From an uncultured Clostridia bacterium (lineage in GTDB: Bacteria > Bacillota > Clostridia > Tissierellales > Peptoniphilaceae), in the NCBI GenBank assembly GCA_947254025.1, contig CAMYBS010000005.1, forward strand, positions 1 through 64,000: a stretch of DNA of 64,000 bases. Reading direction: 5' to 3'. Each line of letters starts with the position of its first letter. The stretch's first letter is position 1. The notes below the pieces were generated by a model that was given only the letters and a program-made list of their open reading frames with translations, was not told the origin of the DNA and made no database searches. This document shows, piece by piece, positions 33,698 through 42,550 of the stretch. The position numbers and the translations under genes were made by a program.

Positions 33698-34245
33698 TGA
33701 GAAAGAAAATTGGTTTTATAAGCGACACACATGGTGGCATCGACGAAACACTAAGAGCGCTTGAAGTGCTTAAGGACTGCGAGACCATATACCACTTAGG
33801 CGACGTCTTATATCACGGACCTCGTAATGCACTTCCAGGTGATTACAATCCAAAGGATCTTGCTGCATACTTAAAAGAGCGAGACAACATTATCTACGTA
33901 AGAGGTAACTGTGACAGTGACGTCGATCAGATGGTAACAGATAAGGACCTTACAAACAAGATGAGAGTTCTTGATATCAATGGCCTTAAGACTATGCTTA
34001 TACATGGCTATGAGGAAACAGAATTTGCAAGGCTTGAGTACGCAAAAGACTCCGGCATCAAGATGATAGTTACTGGCCACACACATATAAAGGTCTTAGA
34101 TATAAAAGACGGCATCATCTTATTAAACCCTGGTTCAACAACCATACCTAAAGATGGCATCGCCTCAGTTGCTATGATGGACGACAAAAAGATAAAACTC
34201 ATCAACATATATACTGAAGAAGTATTGAAAGAAATCGAATATTAG
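33697..34245 (+). CDS. YfcE/MJ0936-type metallophosphoesterase
   Basis: A 182-residue phosphodiesterase of the calcineurin-like family. Metal ligands: GFISDTHG (Asp, His), LGDVLYHG (Asp), RGNCDSDVD (Asn, replacing GNCD), LIHGYE (His) and TGHTHIKV (His pair). The size and LNPGSTTIPKDG segment match the YfcE group, which hydrolyses phosphodiester model compounds in vitro; the natural substrate is uncertain. It is translationally coupled to the upstream nitroreductase and followed by a terminator. Confidence 0.9.
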   Translation: MRKKIGFISDTHGGIDETLRALEVLKDCETIYHLGDVLYHGPRNALPGDYNPKDLAAYLKERDNIIYVRGNCDSDVDQMVTDKDLTNKMRVLDINGLKTMLIHGYEETEFARLEYAKDSGIKMIVTGHTHIKVLDIKDGIILLNPGSTTIPKDGIASVAMMDDKKIKLINIYTEEVLKEIEY

Positions 34246-34253
34246 ATTGAAAA

Positions 34254-34292
34254 AAAAGAAGTCTACGTTTAATTACGCAGACTTCTTTTTCT
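34254..34292. terminator. Bidirectional terminator between phosphoesterase and membrane protein genes
   Basis: AAAGAAGTCT...AGACTTCTTTTT stem with A/T runs on both sides, serving both convergent genes. Confidence 0.8.
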
Positions 34293-34656
34293 TTATTATA
34301 AATTTTAGAAAAACCATTAAATTAATTACTATCAAAATTATTATTATAATATTTTGAAATAGATTTATATTCATATTTATACGCATTGCTTCTCTTAGCT
34401 CGTACATAATTCTTCTGAACTTACCAAGACATAAAATTAATGCTATAGATATAAATTCTATAATTAAAAAGACTTTTTCATTTGCTCTGTTCATAAATAG
34501 TGAAGTTATAACTGCAAGTGCAATAAAAACGTAGTATATATACCTTGAATGCACCCTCATATCTAGCCAAAGGCTTAAGCTAATAAGGCTTGATACAATC
34601 GATGCGGCTAAAATTCCTACTACTATCGCAAGGAGTAAATTAAAGAATTTCTTCAA
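34273..34656 (-). CDS. Small membrane protein, four predicted helices
   Basis: A 127-residue hydrophobic protein with helices near residues 5-25, 40-55, 62-78 and 98-120 and a Lys-rich C-terminus. No family is recognised. The start codon is TTG, directly adjacent to the stop of the upstream lipoprotein gene, so translation is probably coupled; the KKFFNLLLAIVVG beginning looks like a natural N-terminus. The last codons lie within the shared terminator stem. Confidence 0.6.
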   Translation of the reverse strand: MKKFFNLLLAIVVGILAASIVSSLISLSLWLDMRVHSRYIYYVFIALAVITSLFMNRANEKVFLIIEFISIALILCLGKFRRIMYELREAMRINMNINLFQNIIIIILIVINLMVFLKFIIKKKKSA

Positions 34657-35385
34657 CTATTTTACTGTGTATGTGATTGCTACTGGAGTTCCATCTTCTG
34701 GTGCTTTGTCAGCATCTACTGAGAATGACACTTCTTTTGTTTCTTCAATAGCACCTAGTGGGTATTCACCGTTACTTGTAATACCAACGAAGCATGAATC
34801 AAGACATGTAATGCATCCTGTGTTGAATTCTTTCGAATTATCAATGTTTCCTGAGAATCTGATGTCTAAAGCTTTACCGTTTGAATCTTTAACTACTTCA
34901 TCAACACCTATTGGACTATCTTTGCCTTCCCATGTTAAACTTACATCAAGCTTAGAGCCTTCTGTCTTAGTTGTTGCAGCATTGTCAGCATTCATGTTGT
35001 TACCAGCTTCAGCTCCTACTTCAACTAAAGCGTCGTAGAAGTCTACTGGAGATACATAAGATGAAAAGATTGACATATCGCTTAACTTGCCATCTTTAAA
35101 GATTGCTAAGTGTCTTGTTGCTTCTGTTTCAAATTTTCCGTTGTACTTAGCATAGATTGTTACGCTCTTAGAGTCTTTATCCACTTTTAGTGGATTTTCT
35201 TCTGTAACGCCATTTAATGTTGCAGTATCTTTATCATCTGTTTTTTCTTCTGTGTCGCTTGATTCTTTTGTTTCAGTTGCTTCAGCTGTCTTAGTTTCTT
35301 CTGGTTTAGTATCTGTTTTTGGTCCGCATGCAACTAATAACATTGAGACCATTAATAAGATTGCTAAAATTTTAATTTTTTTCAT
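34657..35385 (-). CDS. Lipoprotein, possibly YdjY-domain type
   Basis: An exported 242-residue lipoprotein: KKIKILAILLMVSMLLVAC provides a signal and a lipobox ending at Cys20. A Thr/Glu/Lys/Asp-rich linker (residues 22-55) follows. The globular part (60-242) has HLAIFKDGKL, DALVEVGAEAGNN, a beta-rich middle, and the cysteine pattern TGCITCLDSCFVG near residue 195. The layout recalls YdjY-like domains, some encoded near electron-transfer genes, but this is a recall-based guess. A metal or cofactor at the three cysteines is possible. It has a good SD sequence (GGAGAGG). Confidence 0.6.
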   Translation of the reverse strand: MKKIKILAILLMVSMLLVACGPKTDTKPEETKTAEATETKESSDTEEKTDDKDTATLNGVTEENPLKVDKDSKSVTIYAKYNGKFETEATRHLAIFKDGKLSDMSIFSSYVSPVDFYDALVEVGAEAGNNMNADNAATTKTEGSKLDVSLTWEGKDSPIGVDEVVKDSNGKALDIRFSGNIDNSKEFNTGCITCLDSCFVGITSNGEYPLGAIEETKEVSFSVDADKAPEDGTPVAITYTVK

Positions 35386-35541
35386 TTTTTCCTCTCCTTT
35401 AATTTAGGCTTTCTAAAATTAACACACATATTATTATAACACTAATACATGTAATTTATTATTGGAATATTATATAGTTTTTTATTCTTTTTTATAAAAT
35501 TATCAATATTAAATTAAATCTTGCTAATATTGCAAAGAAAA

Positions 35542-35561
35542 AAGGACTCTCTCGAGTCCTT
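35542..35561 (-). terminator. Terminator of the envelope/stress gene cluster
   Basis: AAGGACTC / GAGTCCTT stem with a T run on the minus strand, after the coiled-coil membrane protein gene. Confidence 0.8.
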
Positions 35562-35593
35562 CTTTTAGAATTTATTAGCTTTTTTAGAACTTA

Positions 35594-36199
35594 TTAGCTT
35601 CTTTTAAAAATGTCCATTACCTTCAAGATAATATTTTCAATCATGCTCTTTGACTTCATCTTCTTTTCATAGATGGAGTCTTTCACATTGCCAAGTAAAC
35701 CATTAACTGCACCATAAGCATTGTTTGCAGTGTTTGCAACTTGTGATGTGATTCTGTTTACAGTACTAATCGCGCTATCGGTAATACCCATAGCTGTGTT
35801 TGTAAGTCTAGATACATCAGATGTAACGCCGTTAATGTTATTCATAATGCCTGCGATATTAGGTCTTAGATCATTAACAAGTCTACTTACATCATCAGTA
35901 ACGCTTTTGATGTTTGGTCCAAGATCTCTTACAAGGTCCTTAGTCTCTGTTGTAATCTCTTTGATGTCTGGTCTTATGTCGTCAACAAGTCCGTTAACAT
36001 TACTTGTGATACCGTTAACATTGTTCATCACTTCAGGAAGTTTAGCTACTGTTTGGCCGATGTTAAGTCTGTTCTCTTCCATCATGTTCTTCATAGTACT
36101 AATTGATGAAGCGATTTTAATGAATAGATAAGCTAATGAACCTAGTGCTGCTATACCAAAAACTATTAGCACACATTTTAATATATACATTGCGTCCAT
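35594..36199 (-). CDS. Membrane-anchored coiled-coil protein (DUF948-like)
   Basis: A 201-residue protein with one N-terminal membrane helix (residues 5-30) and a long helical tail made of repeating stretches of Asn, Val, Asp and Ile (NNVNGITSNVNGLVDDIRPDIKEIT; DDVSRLVNDLRPNIAGIMNNINGVTSDVSRL). The repeat is about 22-25 residues. DUF948 proteins are small general-stress proteins of similar layout; the match is by shape. It follows YtxH-like and amphipathic repeat proteins with gaps of 8 bp, suggesting one envelope or stress operon. Confidence 0.65.
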   Translation of the reverse strand: MDAMYILKCVLIVFGIAALGSLAYLFIKIASSISTMKNMMEENRLNIGQTVAKLPEVMNNVNGITSNVNGLVDDIRPDIKEITTETKDLVRDLGPNIKSVTDDVSRLVNDLRPNIAGIMNNINGVTSDVSRLTNTAMGITDSAISTVNRITSQVANTANNAYGAVNGLLGNVKDSIYEKKMKSKSMIENIILKVMDIFKRS

Positions 36200-36207
36200 T
36201 ATATCAC

Positions 36208-36459
36208 CTATTTCCCAATATTCTTAAATGCGTTTTCTACATCCTCTTTAATTTCTTTAGCTTTGTCTACTGCTTCATCTTTTACATTTTCAGCAGCATC
36301 TTTAGCTTCGTCAATCTTTTTTTCAGCTTCGTTCTTTAGTTCGTCAGCCTTTTTTTCAGCTTCGTTCTTTAGTTCGTCAGCCTTTTTTTCAGCTTCGTTC
36401 TTTAGTTCGTCAGCCTTTTTAGCTGCTTCATCTTTAATTTTGCCAAAATCTATGCCCAT
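36208..36459 (-). CDS. Short amphipathic repeat protein (LEA/apolipoprotein-like)
   Basis: An 83-residue, highly charged, helical protein. The core is three near-identical 11-residue repeats (KKADELKNEAE), the periodicity of LEA group 3 proteins, encoded by a 33-bp tandem DNA repeat. No signal peptide or membrane helix. It lies 8 bp between the YtxH-like gene and the coiled-coil membrane gene. Possible roles are membrane association or desiccation/osmotic protection, by analogy only. Confidence 0.7.
   Translation of the reverse strand: MGIDFGKIKDEAAKKADELKNEAEKKADELKNEAEKKADELKNEAEKKIDEAKDAAENVKDEAVDKAKEIKEDVENAFKNIGK
36327..36420. repeat. 33-bp tandem repeat, about 2.9 copies
   Basis: Units start at 36327, 36360 and 36393; the first two are identical and the third is truncated. 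The repeat lies inside the amphipathic protein gene and encodes its 11-residue units, so copy number could vary between strains. Confidence 0.85.
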
Positions 36460-36467
36460 ATTATCAC

Positions 36468-36917
36468 CTATTTCTTAGCCTTTTCTACTTCTTTTTCAAC
36501 ATCCTTCTTAACGTCGTTAGCCTTCTTTTCTACTTCTTTTTTAGCATCGATTGCCTTGTCTTCTGCCTTATCTTTAAGCTCTTTAGCTTTGTCTTCAGCT
36601 TTTTCTTTAAGTTCTTCAGCTCTTTGAGCAGCTTCTTCCTTAAACTCTTTTGCCTTTTCCATAGCGCATTGACCAAGCTCTTTTGCTCTTTGAGTTGCAT
36701 TAGCAAGGCCTTCTCTCATGTCGTTGTAAGTATCTCTACTCTTCTTAGCAATCATCTCTCTAGTTTCTTCACCACTTCTTGGTGCGAATAGATAACTTGC
36801 TGCAGCACCTGCTGCTAGTCCTAATAAAGTACCCATGGCAATGTTGCCAGCGTTCTTCATTCTTTCTTTTCTTTGTTCTTCTCTCGCTTTCGCTGATATG
36901 AAATCAAATAGTCCCAT
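36468..36917 (-). CDS. YtxH-domain protein
   Basis: A 149-residue protein with a single glycine/alanine-rich membrane helix (AMGTLLGLAAGAAASYLFAP, residues 28-47) followed by RSGEETREMI, the signature of YtxH-type general-stress proteins. The C-terminal 90 residues are Lys/Glu/Ala repeats, helical and highly charged (AEELKEKAEDKAKELKDKAE). First of three genes of similar character on this strand. The molecular role is unknown. Confidence 0.8.
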   Translation of the reverse strand: MGLFDFISAKAREEQRKERMKNAGNIAMGTLLGLAAGAAASYLFAPRSGEETREMIAKKSRDTYNDMREGLANATQRAKELGQCAMEKAKEFKEEAAQRAEELKEKAEDKAKELKDKAEDKAIDAKKEVEKKANDVKKDVEKEVEKAKK

Positions 36918-36997
36918 AAAATCACTCCTTTATATTTTACTATTATTTATATACCCACTAAGTGCATGAATAAAACATAAAGAATAAAAAAAGAAAA

Positions 36998-37015
36998 CTA
37001 ATCGAACTTGATTAG
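36998..37015 (-). terminator. Terminator of the ABC exporter operon
   Basis: CTAATC / GATTAG stem extended by flanking A/T pairs, with a long T run on the minus strand, just after the second exporter gene. Confidence 0.75.
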
Positions 37016-37028
37016 CTTTCTCTCTAAA

Positions 37029-39056
37029 CTATTTATCATATTGTAATCTATATAAGTCGTAGTAAAGACCCTTCTTGTCAAGAAGCTCTTGATGCGTACC
37101 TTCTTCTCTAATAGTACCGTTCTTAATAACGAGTATCTTGTCAACGTGTTGTATAGTTGATAGTCTATGCGCTATGGCGATAGATGTCCTTCCTTTGATA
37201 AGTTTCTTCACCGCGTCTTGTATTAAAAGTTCTGTCTCTGTATCGATGTTGGCAGTAGCTTCATCAAGCACGAGTATCTTTGGTTCATATACTAGTGTCC
37301 TTGCAAAGCTAAGTAGCTGCCTTTGACCTGATGATAGTGTCGATGCCCTCTCCATAACAGGCTCGTCATACTTGCCTGGAAGCTTTTGTATAAAGGAGTC
37401 GGCATTAACATACTTCGATATCTTAAGTATTTCTTCGTCTGATATGTCTTTGTTAAGTTTGATGTTGTCCCTGATAGTACCTGAGAACAAAAATACATCT
37501 TGCAAGACAACGCCTATGTTCCTTCTAAGGTCTTCTTTTCTTATGTCATTAATGTTGATGCCGTCGATTAGTATCTCGCCTTCGTCTATCTCATAAAATC
37601 TTGTTAATAGTGATATGATTGATGTCTTACCTGAACCTGTAGGACCTACTAAGGCGATGGACTCACCCTTCTTTATCTTGAAGGATATGTTCTTAAGCAC
37701 AGGCTCGCCTTTTATATAACTAAAGCTTACATTCTTAAATTCAATCTCGCCTTGTACGTCGTCAAATTTAAGTGGATGCTCTGGATTTTTGATCTCGCTA
37801 TCATCATCAAGTATGGCAAAGACCCTCTCAGCTGATACCATGGCTGACTGCGTGATGTTATACTTCTCTGTTAAGTCCATGATAGGCATGAAGAACTTCT
37901 TAAGATAGTCGATGAATAGATAAAGCATACCGAAGTACATAGTCTCATTTAATACTTCTTTCGCACCGAAGTAGATAAGGCTCGCTATAGCGATATTTCT
38001 TATTATATCTATACCAGGTCTATATATAGAGACTAGCTTTACTCTTCTAAGCATAGTGTCTCTGTAGTCAGAGTTGGCTTCGTCGAACTCTCTGTTAATC
38101 TTGTCTTCCTTGCCAAAGATGTGTATCAATCTCATACCTGAAATATTTTCGTTAAGCTTAGAGTTGATTAGTGATAGCTTCTTTCTCGATAGAGCAAGTA
38201 TCTTTCTTATCTTGTCTCTAAAGTATATAGAAACGACTAGTATGATTGGCAAAGTAATGAAGCTTAGTAAACTTAGCTTTAAGTCCATTGACAACATAAA
38301 GAGCATGATACCTGCAAGCATAAATATGTCTTTGAACAATGTTATCATTACGTCTGTGTACATCTCACTAACGGCTTCTATGTCGTTAGTAAGTCTTGTT
38401 GTTAGTCTACCTATGGCGTTTCTATCAAAAAAGCTAAGCGACCTCGATATGATGTGATCATAAACTTCGATTCTCATGCTATAGATCATCTTTTGTGACG
38501 CCACTGTTATGGACATCGTTTGCAAGTAGTCAAGCACGAAGGTTAAGATGATTGCAAGAAGGAAGTACAAACTAAGTCTGTTGATGGCTTTGAAGTCCCT
38601 CTGTCTATACGCTTTAAACTCACTAGGGCTCACTTCATATATGGCAGTCTTTGTTTCGTCACCCGACTTGTATAGGTAGGCTCCGTCTCCATCCTCTTTT
38701 AGATGAAAAGCGCCTCTGCCTTCATACTCTTTCTTCTCTTCCCTACTTAGATCACTCTCTCTTATTAAGTATGGAATACCACCTTGCATAGCACCATTAG
38801 TACGAACTACACTTAAAGTTTTTTCATTAGAGCTTGGGTACTCATACATCCTAATCTTTTCGATTTGTATATGCTCGTCTATGGCAACCTTAATCAAGTA
38901 TGGACTAAGGAGCGCAATACCTGTTAGCATAATTATCATCACGAAGGTTGCGATTAACTGTAGGGTGTATGGTCTTGCATATGAGAGCATTCTCATAAAG
39001 GTGTTTTTGGATTTCTTGCCTTGATAGTTAATATCGTCTATGTTTCTTTCCATCAT
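37029..39056 (-). CDS. ABC exporter subunit with catalytic nucleotide site and extracellular insert
   Basis: Half of a heterodimeric ABC exporter (type IV fold), 675 residues. Six membrane helices are followed by a nucleotide-binding domain with GPTGSGKT (Walker A), LSSGQRQLLSF (signature, altered from LSGGQ) and ILVLDEATANID (Walker B with the catalytic Glu). Roughly 90 extra residues between helices 1 and 2 (about 65-160) would form an outside loop domain. The start overlaps the end of the partner gene by 4 bp. The asymmetry fits BmrC/BmrD or LmrC/LmrD-type multidrug exporters; the substrate is unknown. Confidence 0.88.
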   Translation of the reverse strand: MMERNIDDINYQGKKSKNTFMRMLSYARPYTLQLIATFVMIIMLTGIALLSPYLIKVAIDEHIQIEKIRMYEYPSSNEKTLSVVRTNGAMQGGIPYLIRESDLSREEKKEYEGRGAFHLKEDGDGAYLYKSGDETKTAIYEVSPSEFKAYRQRDFKAINRLSLYFLLAIILTFVLDYLQTMSITVASQKMIYSMRIEVYDHIISRSLSFFDRNAIGRLTTRLTNDIEAVSEMYTDVMITLFKDIFMLAGIMLFMLSMDLKLSLLSFITLPIILVVSIYFRDKIRKILALSRKKLSLINSKLNENISGMRLIHIFGKEDKINREFDEANSDYRDTMLRRVKLVSIYRPGIDIIRNIAIASLIYFGAKEVLNETMYFGMLYLFIDYLKKFFMPIMDLTEKYNITQSAMVSAERVFAILDDDSEIKNPEHPLKFDDVQGEIEFKNVSFSYIKGEPVLKNISFKIKKGESIALVGPTGSGKTSIISLLTRFYEIDEGEILIDGININDIRKEDLRRNIGVVLQDVFLFSGTIRDNIKLNKDISDEEILKISKYVNADSFIQKLPGKYDEPVMERASTLSSGQRQLLSFARTLVYEPKILVLDEATANIDTETELLIQDAVKKLIKGRTSIAIAHRLSTIQHVDKILVIKNGTIREEGTHQELLDKKGLYYDLYRLQYDK

Positions 39057-40813
39057 TCATCACCTCTATTTATCTTTTGCTCTAATAGTTGATCTTCATA
39101 CAATTTATTGTATCTACCGTTAAGCTTAATTAGTTCATCATGAGTTCCTCTTTCGACTATAGCACCATCTTCTATGAATAATATCTCATCTGCATCCTTT
39201 ATAGTTGAAACTCTATGTGAGATGATGATCTTCGATGCGCCTCTTTCGTCTCTATTAAGATTTTGTAATATCTTTTCTTCAGTCTCAGTATCAACAGCAG
39301 ATAAGGAGTCGTCCATGATAAGTATGTTTTTTTCCTTTGCTAAGGCTCTCGCTATAGAGACTCTTTGCTTTTGACCTCCAGATAGAGTTACGCCTCTCTC
39401 GCCTAGTATGGTATCAAAGCCGTCCTTAAAGTCCATGATGTCATCATATACTCCAGCTATCTTGGCGTACTTTTCTATGGTCTCATCATCAAGCTCATGC
39501 TCGTAGTGAAACTCGATGTTCTCTTTAACAGTCTTTGAAAATAAAAAGTCGTCTTGTGGCACATAAGAGATGTTCTCCCTTAGTGAGTTTAGTTTTATTT
39601 CTCTTATGTCGTGACCATCGATAAGTATCTGACCTTGATTCACTTCGTATAGTCTTAGCATAACATTAACTATACTTGACTTGCCACTACCAGTCCTGCC
39701 TAGTATAGCAAGTGTCTTACCCGGGCTTATTTTAAAGCTTATGTCTTTAAGCGCATATGGAAGGTCCTCTGCGTACTTAAACGAAACATTTTTAAACTCG
39801 ACCTCGCCTTTTGTGTCTTTCAAGTCGATGGCATCTTTCGCATCAACTATCTCCGGCTTAGTATTGAATATATTATTAAGCCTGTCCATGGACGCGGCGC
39901 CTCTTTGCATAAAGACTATAACCATGCCAAGGGCTCTCGCTGGCCACATCATTAGTCCTAAGTATGCATTGAAGGCAATGAAGTCCCCTAGTAGCATAGT
40001 GCCTTGCATAACCTCTTTTGCTCCAAATAAGAGTAAGAAAAGGTAGCTTAGGTTGCTTAATACTTGTATAAATGGATTAAAAAAGCTTTGCATTTTTGCA
40101 AGTTCAATGTTCTTGTCGTAGTACTTAAGGTTCTCTTCAATAAAGAGCTTCTTGTTCTCTTCTTCTTGACCGAAGGCTTTGATGATTCTAATGCCAGAGA
40201 AGTTCTCTTGTGCCCTAGTTGTTATCTTGCCATATTGAGCTTGCACTGCTTTGAAGCGTGAGTGAATAACACCACCAAATCTTGTTACTAATAGTATGAT
40301 AAGTGGTATTGTGAATAAAACTTTTGATGCAAACAAGACGTTTGTTGTTGCGATCATCATTACAAAGTTAAGTATAAGTAAGAATGTTGAGTCGATAAAC
40401 ATGATGATGCCTTGACCAAGAGTCATCCTAACAGCGTTTATGTCATTAGTCGCAAGACTCATTAGGTCCCCTGTCTTGTGCGTATTAAAAAAATTTTGAG
40501 AAAGACTCGTTAACTTCCAAAAGAAATCTTTTCTCAAATCATAGTCAACTCTCATCGAGTTACCTATTATGTAGTTTCTCCAAAAATATCTCGCAACGGC
40601 AACCATTAATCCTGTAGCTATAGTAAGAAGTGCATACTTTGTCGCAAGCTTCATAGTAAGGACTCCCCTTTGGTAGTCGTTTGCAAAGTACTTAAGTATT
40701 TGAGGTATGTATAACTGAACAATGTCTATGAACAGTAGGAAAAATATCCCTAGTATGTAACCCCACTTGTACTTTCTGAAATATCTTAAAAGAGGTTTTA
40801 GTGATTTAAACAT
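39053..40813 (-). CDS. ABC exporter subunit with degenerate nucleotide site
   Basis: Partner half-transporter of 586 residues: six membrane helices, then a nucleotide-binding domain with GRTGSGKS (Walker A), LSGGQKQRVSI (canonical signature) and ILIMDDSLSAVD, in which Asp replaces the catalytic Glu after Walker B. In heterodimeric exporters this half contributes the non-hydrolysing site together with the altered signature (LSSGQ) of the partner, exactly as seen here. It has a good SD (AAGGAGGAG). A large perfect palindrome lies about 45 bp upstream of its start codon. Confidence 0.88.
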   Translation of the reverse strand: MFKSLKPLLRYFRKYKWGYILGIFFLLFIDIVQLYIPQILKYFANDYQRGVLTMKLATKYALLTIATGLMVAVARYFWRNYIIGNSMRVDYDLRKDFFWKLTSLSQNFFNTHKTGDLMSLATNDINAVRMTLGQGIIMFIDSTFLLILNFVMMIATTNVLFASKVLFTIPLIILLVTRFGGVIHSRFKAVQAQYGKITTRAQENFSGIRIIKAFGQEEENKKLFIEENLKYYDKNIELAKMQSFFNPFIQVLSNLSYLFLLLFGAKEVMQGTMLLGDFIAFNAYLGLMMWPARALGMVIVFMQRGAASMDRLNNIFNTKPEIVDAKDAIDLKDTKGEVEFKNVSFKYAEDLPYALKDISFKISPGKTLAILGRTGSGKSSIVNVMLRLYEVNQGQILIDGHDIREIKLNSLRENISYVPQDDFLFSKTVKENIEFHYEHELDDETIEKYAKIAGVYDDIMDFKDGFDTILGERGVTLSGGQKQRVSIARALAKEKNILIMDDSLSAVDTETEEKILQNLNRDERGASKIIISHRVSTIKDADEILFIEDGAIVERGTHDELIKLNGRYNKLYEDQLLEQKINRGDE

Positions 40814-40856
40814 ATTGCTCCTCCTTTACAAATGTTTCGTGTCCCTAAATATACTT

Positions 40857-40890
40857 TATCACTCCTTGAAGAAATAATCAAGGAGTGATA
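40857..40890. promoter_or_regulatory. 13-bp inverted repeat upstream of the ABC exporter operon
   Basis: TATCACTCCTTGA-N8-TCAAGGAGTGATA lies between the PHP phosphatase gene and the exporter genes. On the minus strand no T run follows, so it is a poor terminator for the upstream gene; the T run is on the opposite strand. It could be an operator or a leader hairpin controlling the exporter. Confidence 0.5.
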
Positions 40891-40907
40891 GTTGTTTTTT
40901 ATTAATT

Positions 40908-41708
40908 TTACAAATGTATTGGATATGGTCTTCTCTTCTTGTAGATGTATAGGTACTTAAAGCCCTTATCCTTTAGATACCTCTGAGCATCTTTTATACC
41001 ATATGCAAGGTCCTGCGTATAATGTGCATCGGAACCAAGAGTTATTAGCTCACCACCAAGTTCCTTATACATATCAAGTATGTCATCTTGTGGGTGGAAG
41101 CACTTCATATCAAAGCGAAGTGCAGCAGTGTTTATTTCCAATGCCTTTTCTTTGTCTATGAGCAGTTTTAATATCTCGTAGACTATCTCTTTAGCTGCAT
41201 CTGTAAACTCGTATTCAATTTCTTTGTACTTGTAGTACCTATCGATAAAGTCGATATGTGCAAGTGAGTCAAAGCTATCAAAGTTCTTTAAGACCTCTAG
41301 CATCTGTGTGTAGTACTTAATCTGTCCTTCTTCGTAGTCACTAACGAAGTTCTTCTCTCTTGAAAAGATTTTCTCTCCATCTATACTGTGTATAGAGCAA
41401 AGTATAAAGTCGAAGGGGTTCTTGCTTAGCTCGTTATACTCATCAACAAGACCAAGCTGAAGACCAAACTCCACTCCCTTTAATACTTCTATCTCGTTTA
41501 TGTAAGAGTATTTTAATTTATTTATCTCTTTTAGGTAGTCCTCTATGTTAAAGAGAACTGTTTTACTTTTGTCTTGGTCAAGCGAAAGGTCTATATGGTC
41601 AGTAAAGCATATAGCTTTAAGCCCTTGTTTGATAGCCTCCTTAACCATATCCTCAGGTGGGACCTTGCAGTCAACTGAAAAATTTGAATGCAAATGAAAA
41701 TCGTACAT
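40908..41708 (-). CDS. PHP-domain histidinol-phosphatase-type protein
   Basis: A 266-residue PHP phosphoesterase resembling HisJ/HisK. Metal-binding signatures: DFHLHSNFSVDC (HxH), CFTDHIDLSL (His), VLKGVEFGLQ (Glu), SLAHIDFIDRYYKY (His) and TLGSDAHYTQDLAYG (Asp-His). No other histidine biosynthesis genes are nearby, so another phosphate ester may be the true substrate. It lies 9 bp after nadK and is probably co-transcribed with it. Confidence 0.85.
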   Translation of the reverse strand: MYDFHLHSNFSVDCKVPPEDMVKEAIKQGLKAICFTDHIDLSLDQDKSKTVLFNIEDYLKEINKLKYSYINEIEVLKGVEFGLQLGLVDEYNELSKNPFDFILCSIHSIDGEKIFSREKNFVSDYEEGQIKYYTQMLEVLKNFDSFDSLAHIDFIDRYYKYKEIEYEFTDAAKEIVYEILKLLIDKEKALEINTAALRFDMKCFHPQDDILDMYKELGGELITLGSDAHYTQDLAYGIKDAQRYLKDKGFKYLYIYKKRRPYPIHL

Positions 41709-41717
41709 CTATGCCTC

Positions 41718-42521
41718 CTATAAAAATTTATCTTTTAAGTTGTTCCAATAACTATCTTTAGCAAATACTATTCTATAAATCTTCTTGTAGTTCATATCAA
41801 TCTCTACATACTTAACGTCTTTGAATATGGTTTCCTCGCCATCGTTAAGAAGTATGATCTCGCCTTCGTATCTCTTCTTTGGCTCAAGCCTTACTATGAA
41901 GTTCGGTGGAACTATAAGTGAGTTTTGTAAGGATCTAAAGGCCTTCGAGTTGATAGGTGCGAGTGGTGTTATTTGTAAGCACTCAAGCTTAGGATGCACA
42001 ACGCTGCCACGTACTGAGTAGTTATATGCAGTGCTGCCTACTGGTGTAGAGACTATAAGTCCGTCGCCAAAGAACCTCTCTAAGTAGTTTGAGTTAATAA
42101 AGACATCAAGTTCAACCGCCTTTGAGTTGTTTGCCTTGACAACCATCTCGTTAACAGAGAGCAGTCTTTCGCTTCCGCCCTCATAAGAGACATTAGTCTC
42201 TATTAAGTGCATGGGCTCTTGTCTATATTCACCGGCAATATACTCCTCGACAAATCTATCGACATCGTCAATTGAAAGCTCTTGAAAGAAACCTAAGTGG
42301 CCTGTATTGAAACCAACGAAAGGCACCTCGGGAAAATCATTTTGATGCACGCTTCTTAAGAAGGAGCCATCACCACCCAATACTATAGACAGCTCTGCAT
42401 CCTTATTAAAGTCTCTAGTCGTAATGAAGCCACGCTCTCCAAGCTTATCTTCAAGCTCTAAGAGTATCTTCTTACTTAAGTCGTCGTCTTTAGCGATTAT
42501 ATTTATAATTCTCTCACTCAT
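41718..42521 (-). CDS. nadK: NAD kinase
   Basis: Makes NADP from NAD and ATP. The 267 residues contain the diagnostic GGDGSFLRSVH (GGDGT-type motif), NTGHLGFFQEL, NEMVVK and GDGLIVSTPVGSTAYNYS segments. Length is typical. It starts an operon with the PHP phosphatase gene. The SD AGAGGTGA precedes the ATG, and a consensus-like promoter lies at 42551-42579. Confidence 0.95.
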   Translation of the reverse strand: MSERIINIIAKDDDLSKKILLELEDKLGERGFITTRDFNKDAELSIVLGGDGSFLRSVHQNDFPEVPFVGFNTGHLGFFQELSIDDVDRFVEEYIAGEYRQEPMHLIETNVSYEGGSERLLSVNEMVVKANNSKAVELDVFINSNYLERFFGDGLIVSTPVGSTAYNYSVRGSVVHPKLECLQITPLAPINSKAFRSLQNSLIVPPNFIVRLEPKKRYEGEIILLNDGEETIFKDVKYVEIDMNYKKIYRIVFAKDSYWNNLKDKFL

Positions 42522-42550
42522 ATCGTCACCTCTGTATGAACTATTACTTA

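Noticed and set aside
35565..35608. Two 20-bp near-repeats around the stop of the coiled-coil protein gene as an att site
   Set aside because: Short, AT-rich, imperfect and without any mobile-element gene nearby; a local duplication is enough to explain it.
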